A stretch of 64,000 nt of DNA from an uncultured Corynebacterium sp. (GTDB lineage Bacteria; Actinomycetota; Actinomycetes; Mycobacteriales; Mycobacteriaceae): the NCBI GenBank assembly GCA_943914355.1, contig CALUBS010000003.1:1-64000 (forward strand), written 5' to 3'. Made by a program: the position numbers and the translations under genes. Of this stretch, positions 1 to 8,062 are shown in pieces (position 1 is the stretch's first letter; each line of letters begins with the position of its first letter). The notes below the pieces were generated by a model. That model did no database searches, was not told the origin of the DNA, and saw only the letters and a list, made by a program, of their open reading frames with translations.

Positions 1-86
1 GTTCAGACGCATTATGCTGCGCACATGGGGGAAATGTGCCCCAATGAAGGGGGGCGGGCGGCATAAGCTTTGTACACTATTGAGTT

Positions 87-1319
87 ATGTCTGCTGATCA
101 ACAGAAAGAGCCCATTCTTCCGCTCCCCGTAGAGCCGTTTGATGGCCCTACCGCTGATACTCCGTTCCCCGAAGCCCTTGATGAAAACCCGATAGCCTCC
201 GGGTTTGAATCCGAATTGCGCAACTCTATCGCTGAGGCCAAGCGCGTCGTTGTAAAGATTGGTTCCTCGTCGCTGACGGATGAGAATTTCCGCGTGGCGC
301 AGGAAAAGATCGATCACATCGTTGATGCTGTCCACGCACGCATGGGACGCTCCGATGTCATCATCGTTTCCTCCGGTGCGGTTGCTGCCGGTATGGGCCC
401 GCTCGGCCTGCACCAGCGCCCCACCGACCTCGCTACGAAGCAGGCCTCGGCGTCTGTGGGCCAGGTTCACCTAGCCTATGAGTGGGGCCGTTCCTTTGCG
501 CGCTACCAGCGCACCATCGGTCAGGTGCTGCTTACGGCGTCCGATGCCGGGCACCGCGACCGCGCCCGCAACGCGCAGCGCACCATTGATCGCCTGCGCC
601 AGCTGCGCACCATTCCCATCGTGAACGAAAACGACGCCGTTGCTACCTCGGAGATGCATTTTGGCGATAACGACCGCCTATCGGCCTTGGTCGCAAATTT
701 GGTGGGCGCAGACGCGCTCTTCCTGTTCTCTGACGTTGATGGCCTCTATGACAAGAACCCGGCCGAGCCGGATGCGAAGTTCATCGACGAGGTGCGCACC
801 GGTAAGGATCTTAAGGGCGTTGTTGCAGGCGATGGCGGCAAGGTTGGCACCGGCGGTATGGCCACGAAGGTCTCGGCCGCCCGCCTGGCCACCCGCGGCG
901 GCATTCCAGTGCTGTTGACCTCCACCGATAATATTGGCCCCGCGCTTTCCGATGCCTCCGTGGGCACCGTCTTCCACACCCGCGAGGAACGCCAGCTTTC
1001 GGCCTGGAAGTTCTGGGCACTCTACTGCGCCGATACCGGCGGAGCCGTGCGCCTGGATGAGGGTGCGAAGGAAGCCGTGACCAAGGGCGGTACCTCCTTG
1101 CTTGCCGTGGGTATTACCGATGTCCGCGGTGAATTCAACAAGGGCGAGATCATCGATATCTTGGGCCCGAAGGGCGAGGTTATCGGCCGCGGTGAGGTCC
1201 GCTTCGATTCCGAGGAATTGAACGCGATCAAGGGCATGCAGATGAGCGAGCTGCCAGAAGATAAGCGCCGCTCCGTCGTGCACGCGGATTACCTTTCCAA
1301 CTTCGCCTCGCGCATCTAG
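87..1319 (+). CDS. proB: Glutamate 5-kinase
   Basis: Phosphorylates L-glutamate to glutamyl 5-phosphate, the first and normally proline-inhibited step of proline synthesis, in the cytoplasm. An amino-acid kinase domain spans about residues 52-300: VVKIGSS (54-60) in the phosphate loop, IVNEND near 178-183 and GTGGMATK near 254-261. A C-terminal PUA domain runs to residue 410. The protein is about 40 residues longer than the usual ProB because of an acidic, proline-rich N-terminal segment; a TTG at 216 (residue 44) would give the ordinary length. The ATG at 87 is chosen because the frame stays open. The 86 bases before it show no gene, only a GCACAT/ATGTGC dyad. The dehydrogenase gene follows 4 bp downstream, as in other corynebacteria. 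Confidence 0.96.
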   Translation: MSADQQKEPILPLPVEPFDGPTADTPFPEALDENPIASGFESELRNSIAEAKRVVVKIGSSSLTDENFRVAQEKIDHIVDAVHARMGRSDVIIVSSGAVAAGMGPLGLHQRPTDLATKQASASVGQVHLAYEWGRSFARYQRTIGQVLLTASDAGHRDRARNAQRTIDRLRQLRTIPIVNENDAVATSEMHFGDNDRLSALVANLVGADALFLFSDVDGLYDKNPAEPDAKFIDEVRTGKDLKGVVAGDGGKVGTGGMATKVSAARLATRGGIPVLLTSTDNIGPALSDASVGTVFHTREERQLSAWKFWALYCADTGGAVRLDEGAKEAVTKGGTSLLAVGITDVRGEFNKGEIIDILGPKGEVIGRGEVRFDSEELNAIKGMQMSELPEDKRRSVVHADYLSNFASRI

Positions 1320-1341
1320 CCGCGTGCCGTACGCTGGTCCC

Positions 1342-2271
1342 ATGAAGTATTTTATGGGACCAGAAACCTGGCAGCCGATGGTCGATGACTTAAGCGCTGC
1401 CGGCCACGAACGCGTAGAAAACCTCGAAGACGCAGAGGTCTATGTCAATAACACACCCAGCCCGCGCCGCATCCCAGAGATGCCGGACAATATTCGCTGG
1501 GTGCAGCATTGTTTTACCGGTGTAAACCAACTCATTGATGCTGGATTGATTACCTCTGAGGGATTGCCGTGGTGCAATTCCGCCGGTGCCTTTGCCAAGC
1601 CGGTGGCCGAATGCGCCTTGGGCCTCCTGCTCTCCCAGGCCCACCAGCACAAGGCCTTTACACAGGCCGGCACCTGGTCGGTGGCTAAGGAACTGGATGA
1701 GGCGCAGGAGTGGATCTATGACCAGCAGGGGCCGAAGAAGGTAGCGATTTTGGGTGCTGGGGGCATCGGAAAGCAACTCATTGCCCTGCTCAAGCCCTTC
1801 GGGGTCCACATCACCGCCGTGAATCGCTCTGGGCGCCCCGTGGAGGGCGCCGATGAGGTGGTGGCCATGGCTGATGCCGCGCACGTGTGGGGCGAGGCCG
1901 ATGTTATTTTCTGCATCCTGCCCGCCACGCAGGAAACGGAGGGGCTAATCGATGCCGCGAAGTTCCGCGCCATGAAACCGTCCGCGCTGTTTATCAACGT
2001 CGGGCGCGGCAGCACCGTGGTTACCGATGATCTGGTGGATGCCCTGCGCGAGGGCGAAATTGCAGGCGCTGGCTTGGAAGTCGTGGACCCAGAGCCGCTT
2101 CCTGATGGCCACCCGCTGCTCTCCCTGCCCAATTGCACCATGACCCCGCACATCGGGGCGACAAAGCACGTGGCGCAGTACCACATGGGCGATATTTTCA
2201 ATGCGAATGCCGCCGCGTGGGAGAAGGGAGAGTCCATGCCCACCCAGGTAGATCCGGAGGCGGGATACTAG
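1342..2271 (+). CDS. D-isomer-specific 2-hydroxyacid dehydrogenase family protein
   Basis: NAD(P)-dependent oxidoreductase of the D-2-hydroxyacid dehydrogenase family, 309 residues. The Rossmann motif GAGGIG is at 138-143. Three residues fit the family's catalytic triad: Arg222 in GRG, Glu251 in DPEPLP and His270 in TPHIG. The ATG at 1342 is preferred; a GTG at 1324 would add six residues. In C. glutamicum an equivalent gene, called unkdh in older literature, lies between proB and proA. Here proA lies 4.5 kb further on because a metal-transport block intervenes. The natural substrate is not known to me and the sequence does not decide it. Confidence 0.87.
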   Translation: MKYFMGPETWQPMVDDLSAAGHERVENLEDAEVYVNNTPSPRRIPEMPDNIRWVQHCFTGVNQLIDAGLITSEGLPWCNSAGAFAKPVAECALGLLLSQAHQHKAFTQAGTWSVAKELDEAQEWIYDQQGPKKVAILGAGGIGKQLIALLKPFGVHITAVNRSGRPVEGADEVVAMADAAHVWGEADVIFCILPATQETEGLIDAAKFRAMKPSALFINVGRGSTVVTDDLVDALREGEIAGAGLEVVDPEPLPDGHPLLSLPNCTMTPHIGATKHVAQYHMGDIFNANAAAWEKGESMPTQVDPEAGY

Positions 2272-2282
2272 AAAAATCAAAA

Positions 2283-2353
2283 GCCACGGACAGCGAAGGC
2301 TGAGTGCGTCGTGTGTGTACCGAAGAAAGGACGTACCGCCCACTGTCCGTGGC
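2283..2353. other. 71-bp element bounded by an 11-bp perfect inverted repeat
   Basis: GCCACGGACAG at 2283-2293 is matched exactly by CTGTCCGTGGC at 2343-2353, enclosing 49 bases. Shorter pairs sit inside: GGC/GCC near the base and CGTC/GACG further in. On the minus strand the outer stem is followed by TTTTGATTTTTC, so it could end a short minus-strand transcript starting near the MntR box. On the plus strand no T-run follows. It could be a small RNA, a leader or terminator structure, or a miniature repeat. Confidence 0.35.
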
Positions 2354-2366
2354 AAGTGAAATTAAA

Positions 2367-2384
2367 AGTTCAACGTGTTGAACT
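2367..2384. promoter_or_regulatory. Predicted MntR operator upstream of mntR
   Basis: AGTTCAACGTGTTGAACT has two perfect 8-bp arms with a 2-bp centre. As I recall it, the C. glutamicum MntR motif is TGTTCAATGCGTTGAACA; the arms agree except at the outermost base. The site lies 50 bp before the mntR start and next to an A+T-rich stretch (ctattaatttaacac) that could hold the promoter. Autoregulation by MntR is inferred. Confidence 0.75.
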
Positions 2385-2433
2385 ACTATTAATTTAACAC
2401 TTATCCCAGGACGACACAAGCACGATTACTAAG

Positions 2434-3117
2434 ATGGTGGACATGCACCTAGAAGAACTCCCTACCCGTAGCCAGGACTACCTCAAGGTTCTGTGGGACT
2501 TATCGGAGCATTCCGGGGGTGCCCCAGTGGCGCTGAAGGATGTGGCGGGCCGCCTGGAACAAAAGGTGCCCACTGCCTCCGAGGCGATTAGAAAGCTCGC
2601 CGCCCAAGGTCTGGTGGAGCATGAGCGCTATCAGGGCGTCTCATTGAGCCCTGCGGGCCGCGAGCTGGCGATGCAGATGGTGCGCCGCCACCGGCTTTTA
2701 GAAACCTTCTTGGTAGAGACCCTGGATTATTCCTGGGACGAGGTGCACGAGGACGCTGACCGCCTCGAGCACGCCTGCTCCGATCGTTTTATTGGCCGCA
2801 TCGATGCGCTGCTGGGGTCCCCTGACCGCGATCCACACGGCGATCCCATTCCCGATGTCGGCGGTGGCATCGAGGATCTCGGCACGCTCACGCTCGCCAG
2901 CGCCCCGCTCGATGCGCCCGTGACCGTGGAGCGCGTCTGTGATGAGGATCCAGGCCTGTTGCGCTACCTCGACCGCTTTGGTGTGGAGCTGGGCAATAAG
3001 CTGTGCGTCAGCGATAGCGTGGCTGGCCTGTTGACGGTGCAGACCGAAGGCGGCGAGATGTCGCTGGCAGAGGTGGCCGCCCGTGAGATCACCGTCCGCC
3101 TCGCCTCAACCAATTAA
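2434..3117 (+). CDS. mntR: DtxR-family manganese-responsive repressor (MntR type)
   Basis: Cytoplasmic metal-dependent regulator of 227 residues: N-terminal winged helix (about 10-72), dimerisation and metal-binding domain (about 73-145) and a C-terminal SH3-like part. Aligned by eye to DtxR and Bacillus MntR, the metal ligands are Asp15, His86, Glu90, His105, Asp109, Glu112 and His113. The positions that are Met10 and Cys102 in iron-sensing DtxR are both Asp here. Asp at the first is the MntR signature, and an acidic residue at the second is also MntR-like, so manganese is favoured over iron. It converges on a metal ABC importer, and a palindromic operator lies upstream. ATG at 2443 is an alternative start. 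Confidence 0.88.
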   Translation: MVDMHLEELPTRSQDYLKVLWDLSEHSGGAPVALKDVAGRLEQKVPTASEAIRKLAAQGLVEHERYQGVSLSPAGRELAMQMVRRHRLLETFLVETLDYSWDEVHEDADRLEHACSDRFIGRIDALLGSPDRDPHGDPIPDVGGGIEDLGTLTLASAPLDAPVTVERVCDEDPGLLRYLDRFGVELGNKLCVSDSVAGLLTVQTEGGEMSLAEVAAREITVRLASTN

Positions 3118-3160
3118 CCTGCGACGCACACTGTGCTACTCGCCGCGCTGTTGCGGCGCG

Positions 3161-3184
3161 GTGCGGCGCCCTGCAGCGCCGCAC
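3161..3184. terminator. GC-rich hairpin between converging mntR and importer genes
   Basis: GTGCGGCGC (3161-3169) and GCGCCGCAC (3176-3184) form a perfect 9-bp stem with a 6-base loop, ending 1 bp from the last permease stop codon. A second dyad (CGCCGC/GCGGCG) lies just to its left. No T-run follows on either strand, so it is at best a stem-only terminator. Confidence 0.45.
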
Positions 3185-3185
3185 G

Positions 3186-3983
3186 CTAGGAAACCGCCTT
3201 ATAGGCCGCCATGCTGGTGAGGTAAAAGACGCCCGCCACAATGGCGATGGTGCCGCCGGCCGAAAGGCTTAAGTGCGCGGCGATAAATAGCCCGGCGACC
3301 GCGATGGTGATGCCAATGATGCCAGCCCCGATAAGCAGCACCTCCGGCCGCGATACCCACGGGCGCAGGCCCGCGGCCGGGGCCACGAGTAGGGCAATGG
3401 ACAAGATGGTGCCGACGGCGGGGATGACGGCGGCCATCGTCAAGCAGATAAGGCCGAGCGTCAGGGCATCGTAAAGCCCGCTATGCGGGGACGTGCTGGG
3501 GTCGAAATAGGCCTGGAAAAGGCGGCGCCGACAGGCCAATACCGCCAGCAAACAGATAACGACCAGTCCGGCCGCGACGGCGACATCGCGGTGGTTAACC
3601 GTAGTAAGCGAGCCCACCAGGAAGCTATCGACGTGCAGCGGCAACGGCTGAAACCAACGCAGCAGCAAAATGCCCAGCGCAAAGCCCAGAGTGAGCGTGG
3701 TGCCCGCCGCAGCGGTAGAGGATACGCCATGCACCCTGCCCAGGTAATGCATGAAAATCGCCAGCGGAATGCAGACCGCCACGGAGCCGAGCATGAGCCC
3801 ATCGCTCAAGTTGGCGCCCAGCGCATTGGCTACGACGACGCCGATAACCGCGCCGGGAAAGGTGCCGTGAGAAAGGCTCTCTGCAAAAAAGACGCGGTTG
3901 CCCAGCACCATGAGCGTGCCCACCAGCCCGGAAAGGCAGCCCACCGCGATGGCTTCGAGGAATGGCAATGTTAAGACCCCCAT
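3186..3983 (-). CDS. mntD: Metal ABC transporter permease (second)
   Basis: Integral membrane protein of 265 residues with about eight hydrophobic segments, of the ZnuB/MntB-type (ABC-3) permease family. Landmarks include the early stretch ESLSHGTFPGAVIG and LLVAPAAGLRP near the C-terminus. The ATG at 3983 is chosen because it overlaps the end of the upstream permease gene by 13 bp, which implies translational coupling; more distal starts lack membrane-protein character. It should pair with the neighbouring permease as a heterodimeric channel. Two permeases, one ATPase and one binding protein is the arrangement I recall for the C. diphtheriae mntABCD operon. Substrate assignment rests on context. 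Confidence 0.85.
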   Translation of the reverse strand: MGVLTLPFLEAIAVGCLSGLVGTLMVLGNRVFFAESLSHGTFPGAVIGVVVANALGANLSDGLMLGSVAVCIPLAIFMHYLGRVHGVSSTAAAGTTLTLGFALGILLLRWFQPLPLHVDSFLVGSLTTVNHRDVAVAAGLVVICLLAVLACRRRLFQAYFDPSTSPHSGLYDALTLGLICLTMAAVIPAVGTILSIALLVAPAAGLRPWVSRPEVLLIGAGIIGITIAVAGLFIAAHLSLSAGGTIAIVAGVFYLTSMAAYKAVS

Positions 3984-4795
3984 ATGCGCCTGCCTAAAAG
4001 TGCGAGCGGAACGGTTAGGGACAGCGACAGCGCGACGATGGCCTGCGGGGAAATCTGGTGGGAGGTTACCGAAAGCATGAGCCACAGGCCCACGCATACG
4101 GCTAGCACCGCGCCGACCAATGCCCACAGGAGCATCTGCACCGGGGTGCTGGCTAAGACGCGCCCGACCAGGCCTGGTACCACGACGAAACCCAAGACGA
4201 GCAACACACCAATGGCGGAGCTCGCGGCGACGACGATTAGGCCCACCGCTACGTTGGCAGTGACATCGATTAGCCCCACGCGGATGCCGGTGGCGCGCGC
4301 GGATTCGCGGTCAAAGGCCACGGCTACTTGCGAGCGCCAGGTGGCCAGGATGAGCAGGGCGGCAACCACGCACAAGATGATCGAGGGGATCATGCGGTCA
4401 GTGGTGATATCGAGCAAGCGGCCAAACATAAGGGCCTCTAGCTGGCCGGAACGATCCCCTACGGCGAGGCTGATGACCACGCCGATGCCATACATCAAGG
4501 TCAGCACCACGGCGGTGCCGGATTCATGATCGTGGCCATCGCTGCCGGAATTAAGGCGCGCCAAAATGAGCACTGCGACGCCAGCAGCTATGGCGGCGCC
4601 GGGCAAGATGCCGGGAAAGCCCGCCACGGCCAGGCCAATGACGATGCCCGGGAATACCGAGTGGACCAGCGCCTCGACGCTAAATTCCATGCGGCGCAGG
4701 TTGACCACCACGCTGATCACCGCGCCGGTCAGGGCTACGCACAGCAAAAACAGGGCCGCGCGCTGCATAAAGGGAGCAGTAAGCAGAAGCGTCAC
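3971..4795 (-). CDS. mntC: Metal ABC transporter permease (first)
   Basis: ABC-3 family permease of 274 residues with about eight membrane segments. It carries EALVHSVFPGIVIG early and LGFVVVPGLVGRVLA late, positions typical of the fold. It sits between the ATPase gene (4-bp overlap) and the second permease gene (13-bp overlap), so all four importer genes should be on one transcript. Mn(II) is the likely substrate because of the converging MntR gene; Zn(II) is possible for this family. Confidence 0.87.
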   Translation of the reverse strand: MTLLLTAPFMQRAALFLLCVALTGAVISVVVNLRRMEFSVEALVHSVFPGIVIGLAVAGFPGILPGAAIAAGVAVLILARLNSGSDGHDHESGTAVVLTLMYGIGVVISLAVGDRSGQLEALMFGRLLDITTDRMIPSIILCVVAALLILATWRSQVAVAFDRESARATGIRVGLIDVTANVAVGLIVVAASSAIGVLLVLGFVVVPGLVGRVLASTPVQMLLWALVGAVLAVCVGLWLMLSVTSHQISPQAIVALSLSLTVPLALLGRRIWGS

Positions 4796-5490
4796 ATGTC
4801 CCCCTGAAATACCGACGTGGCCTCCAGGTAGCGCTCGACTGCATCCTCGGTATCAAGGACCTCGCTGTGACCGTCCACGATGAGCATTCCGGCATCGCAG
4901 GCGCGCTGCGCCAAAATGGGATCGTGGGTGGAAATGAGCAGGGCAACCCCGCTTTCCTTAAGCTTGGCGATGATCCCTAAAAGCACCTGCCTGCTATCTT
5001 GATCCAGGCCATTGAAGGGCTCGTCCATGAGTACGAGGTCTGGGTGTGCGGCGAGCGCGCGGGCGATAAATATGCGTTGGCGCTGCCCGCCCGAGAGCTT
5101 GTCCCAGCGCGTCTTCGCCTTTTCCGCCATGCCGACGAGCTCTAGCGCTTGGGTGATCTGCGGGCGCAGGCGGCGCATGCTGCCCATACGCTCCCACCAC
5201 GAGGCCTTGTTGAGCAAGCCCATTTCCACGACCCGGCAGGCGGTGACGGGGAAGGTGGGATCGCAGGTGTGGTGCTGGGGAACATATCCCAGCGTCGCCG
5301 TGCGCTCGTGCTCGCCGCGCAGGGTGGCAAGGCCAGCGATGGCCTTTAAGAGCGTGGACTTACCAGCACCATTAGCCCCCAGCAGCGCGATGGCCTCACC
5401 TTCGTGGATGGACAAGGAGACATCGTCCACGATAGTGGTGGTGCCATAGCCGCAGGAGGCGTGGGAAAGCTTTAAAAGCGGTACACTCAT
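4792..5490 (-). CDS. mntB: Metal ABC transporter ATP-binding protein
   Basis: Cytoplasmic ATPase of 232 residues that energises the import channel. Walker A GANGAGKST is near residues 38-46, the signature LSGGQRQR near 137-144 and Walker B LVLMDEP near 157-163, followed by the switch histidine in ISTHDP. Length and motifs fit the MntB/ZnuC family. The start codon overlaps the end of the binding-protein gene by 4 bp, and the stop overlaps the first permease start by 4 bp. Confidence 0.92.
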   Translation of the reverse strand: MSVPLLKLSHASCGYGTTTIVDDVSLSIHEGEAIALLGANGAGKSTLLKAIAGLATLRGEHERTATLGYVPQHHTCDPTFPVTACRVVEMGLLNKASWWERMGSMRRLRPQITQALELVGMAEKAKTRWDKLSGGQRQRIFIARALAAHPDLVLMDEPFNGLDQDSRQVLLGIIAKLKESGVALLISTHDPILAQRACDAGMLIVDGHSEVLDTEDAVERYLEATSVFQGDM

Positions 5491-6566
5491 TGCGCGTTAT
5501 CCAGGCCTTCTGGCAGATCGGCCACTTCACCGTCCCAGGCATCTACCAGGGTGGTGACGTTGTGGATGATGGAGCCGATGTAGGTTGCACCGTCGCTATT
5601 TGGCACGCCCAAGGAATCGCCGTACAGGGCGTCTTCATCCGTAATGGCCTTGACCCCAGCGGCGCGGGCGATGGCCTCGATGGACTTAGAGTTATTGGAG
5701 TTTTCCGCGAAAATAGCCTTGGCGCCGGAATCGCGGACCTCCTTGGCTGCGTCCTCGATGTGCGAGGAAGTAGCGTCCTGCTGGTTATTGAAGTCCGTGA
5801 GCGCGGATCCGATGAATTCCACGTCATAGTCGTTGGAGAAGTAGCCGAAGGCATCGTGCGATGAAAAGAGCACGCGTTCCTGCTCAGGGACGGTCTCCAG
5901 GGACTCGGTGACCCATTTATCCAGCTCGTCGAGCTGCTTGGTGTACTTTTCGCCGACTTCCTTTACGGATGGCTCCTTATCGGCCAAGGCATCCACGATG
6001 TTTTCTACCTGGATCTTGGCGTTCTTGGGGGAGGTCCATACGTGCGGGTCGTGGGTGAATTCTGGTTCCTCGCCGTCCTCGCCGGGGAAGGGCCACGGGC
6101 GAAGGTCTACCTTGTGCTTGGAATTGTCATCGCCTGCGGTGACAATGGTCTCGCCGTCAAAACCGGAGGACTCCACGGCGTTATCGAGGAAGTGCTCGAG
6201 ATCGACGCCGTTTTTAAAGAGGAAATCCGCATCCGCCATGGCACTCATCTGCTGCGGGGTCATTTCGTGTTCGTGAGCGCTGGCATTCGGCGCCAACAGG
6301 CAGGTGAGATCGAGGGTGGTACCACCATCGCCCTCGGTGGTTTCCTTGCCGCTGGAATCCACCTTGTGCAGCGTCATGCCACCCTGAGCAATTTGAGTGA
6401 GGTAATCGCAGATCTGCGTGGTGGTGGCAACAGCCTTGATGGTCTGATCATCGCCCGATCCGGGGCCCGCGTCTGAATCGCTGCCGCCGTCATTCGTGCT
6501 GCAGGCGGTGAGGGCGAGCCCGCTCAGAGTCAGCATCAGGCCCAGCTTGGCCACGTTCTTTTTCAT
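5487..6566 (-). CDS. mntA: Metal ABC transporter substrate-binding lipoprotein
   Basis: Extracellular metal-capturing lipoprotein of 359 residues in the ZnuA/TroA/PsaA cluster. The lipobox LTAC places the lipidated cysteine at residue 22, followed by a Gly/Asp/Ser linker. Probable ligands are His98 or His100 (ASAHEHE), His175 (DPHVW), His237 (SSHDAFGYF) and an Asp near 310-312. The third ligand is His, as in ZnuA and TroA, whereas PsaA-type manganese binders have Glu there; zinc transport or mixed specificity therefore stays open despite the adjacent mntR. It is first in a four-gene operon; a degenerate MntR-like site lies about 60 bp upstream. Confidence 0.87.
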   Translation of the reverse strand: MKKNVAKLGLMLTLSGLALTACSTNDGGSDSDAGPGSGDDQTIKAVATTTQICDYLTQIAQGGMTLHKVDSSGKETTEGDGGTTLDLTCLLAPNASAHEHEMTPQQMSAMADADFLFKNGVDLEHFLDNAVESSGFDGETIVTAGDDNSKHKVDLRPWPFPGEDGEEPEFTHDPHVWTSPKNAKIQVENIVDALADKEPSVKEVGEKYTKQLDELDKWVTESLETVPEQERVLFSSHDAFGYFSNDYDVEFIGSALTDFNNQQDATSSHIEDAAKEVRDSGAKAIFAENSNNSKSIEAIARAAGVKAITDEDALYGDSLGVPNSDGATYIGSIIHNVTTLVDAWDGEVADLPEGLDNAQ

Positions 6567-6624
6567 AAATGCTCCTTTTTGCAGTGAAACCTATCAAGCA
6601 AAGAATAAACATACCCAAGTATCA

Positions 6625-6642
6625 TTTTCAAGGTAATGAACA
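6625..6642. promoter_or_regulatory. Degenerate MntR-like site upstream of the metal importer
   Basis: On the minus strand this reads TGTTCATTACCTTGAAAA, keeping both TTCA/TTGAA half-sites of the MntR palindrome with changes in the centre and right arm. It lies 59-76 bp upstream of the mntA start. An overlapping TTGAAAATGATAC on the same strand resembles actinobacterial Zur boxes. The assignment is tentative. Confidence 0.4.
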
Positions 6643-6789
6643 TTAGGGTTTGAACCTGTGAGTTTTACTGCAGTTTCGGGCGAGGGAAGGGGAGGAGATT
6701 TCACTGCGTAGCCCGCACAATTGAGGAAAAGTGCGAGGTAAAAGACGGGCGGCTGAAAAACTCGGGCAGGTACGTTACTCTGGTATGAC

Positions 6790-8058
6790 ATGAGCAACAC
6801 TGAACGCGAAGAAGTTCTGTCCAAAGCCCGTGCTGCTAAGGACGTTGCGCCCGTCGTGGCGCAGCTGTCCACGCCGCGCAAGAATGAAATCTTGCAGCGC
6901 GCAGCTGAAAATCTTATTGCCCACACCGATGACATCCTTGCTGCTAACCAGCAGGATATTGAGGCAGGTCGCGAACGCGGCATGTCCGATTCCCTCATTG
7001 ACCGCCTGACCCTGGACGCTGCCCGCGTCGAGGGCATTGCAGATGGCCTGCGTCAGGTCGCTGGCCTGCAAGACCCAGTAGGCGAGATCCTGCAGGGCCG
7101 CACCATGGATAACGGCATCCAGATGAAGCAGGTGCGCGTCCCGCTCGGCGTGATGGGCATGGTCTACGAGGCTCGCCCGAACGTCACCGTGGATGCTTTC
7201 GGCCTCGCCCTGAAGTCCGGTAATGTGCCGCTGCTGCGCGGTTCCAAGTCCGCGCGCAACTCCAATACCAAGCTGGTGGAGCTTCTGCAGGACACCCTTG
7301 CAGAGTTTGATCTGCCACGCGAGGTAGTCCAGCTACTGCCGTGTGAGACCCACGACTCCGTCCAAGACTTGATTACCGCCCGCGGCCTGGTGGATTTGGT
7401 TATCCCCCGCGGCGGCGCCAAGCTCATCGAGGCCGTGGTTACCGGCGCTACTGTTCCAGCCATCGAGACCGGTACCGGCAACTGCCACTTCTACATCGAT
7501 GCCTCGGCCGATATGGACAAGGCCATCGACATGGTAATCAACGGCAAGACCCGCCGCACCTCGGTCTGCAACTCCACCGAGTGCGTGCTTATTGATGCTG
7601 CGCTTGATGATGCCACCAAGCTGCGCATCGTCCGCGCCCTCCAAGATGCAGACGTCACCGTCCACGGTGACGTTGACGAGCTCGAGGGCTTCGGTGCCAC
7701 GGACGTTGTCCAGGCCACCGAGGAGGATTGGCGCGAAGAGTCGCTGTCCATGGACATCTGCGCCAAGGTGGTTGACGGCGTTGACGCTGCCATCGCGCAC
7801 ATCGCGGAATTTACCACCGGCCACACCGAGGGCATCGCGGCCCAGGATGCGGACGTCTTGGTTAAGTTCGGCAACGAGGTCGATGCCGCAGCCGTTATGC
7901 TCAACGCCTCCACTGCCTTCACCGATGGCGAGGTCTATGGCATGGGTGCAGAAATCGGTATTTCCACCCAGAAGCTGCACGCTCGTGGCCCAATGGCCCT
8001 GCCGGAGCTGACCTCTTCCAAGTGGGTCCTCCAAGGCACCGGTCACGTACGCCCATAA
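6790..8058 (+). CDS. proA: Gamma-glutamyl phosphate reductase
   Basis: Reduces glutamyl 5-phosphate with NADPH to glutamate semialdehyde, the second step of proline synthesis. The protein has 422 residues, normal for the family. The aldehyde-dehydrogenase fold is recognisable, with the catalytic cysteine near residue 260 in SVCNSTECVLI and GLVDLVIPRGGAKL in the cofactor region. It has its own upstream region because the metal importer separates it from proB; the 220-bp gap on the left serves two diverging genes. A cutinase gene begins 4 bp after the stop. Confidence 0.96.
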   Translation: MSNTEREEVLSKARAAKDVAPVVAQLSTPRKNEILQRAAENLIAHTDDILAANQQDIEAGRERGMSDSLIDRLTLDAARVEGIADGLRQVAGLQDPVGEILQGRTMDNGIQMKQVRVPLGVMGMVYEARPNVTVDAFGLALKSGNVPLLRGSKSARNSNTKLVELLQDTLAEFDLPREVVQLLPCETHDSVQDLITARGLVDLVIPRGGAKLIEAVVTGATVPAIETGTGNCHFYIDASADMDKAIDMVINGKTRRTSVCNSTECVLIDAALDDATKLRIVRALQDADVTVHGDVDELEGFGATDVVQATEEDWREESLSMDICAKVVDGVDAAIAHIAEFTTGHTEGIAAQDADVLVKFGNEVDAAAVMLNASTAFTDGEVYGMGAEIGISTQKLHARGPMALPELTSSKWVLQGTGHVRP

Positions 8059-8062
8059 GAAT

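Noticed and set aside
1..86. End of an upstream gene such as obgE
   Set aside because: None of the three forward frames gives an Obg-like C-terminus, so the stretch is treated as intergenic.
678..1343. A 221-codon antisense frame inside proB
   Set aside because: Shadow frame; the plus strand encodes a complete ProB with PUA domain.
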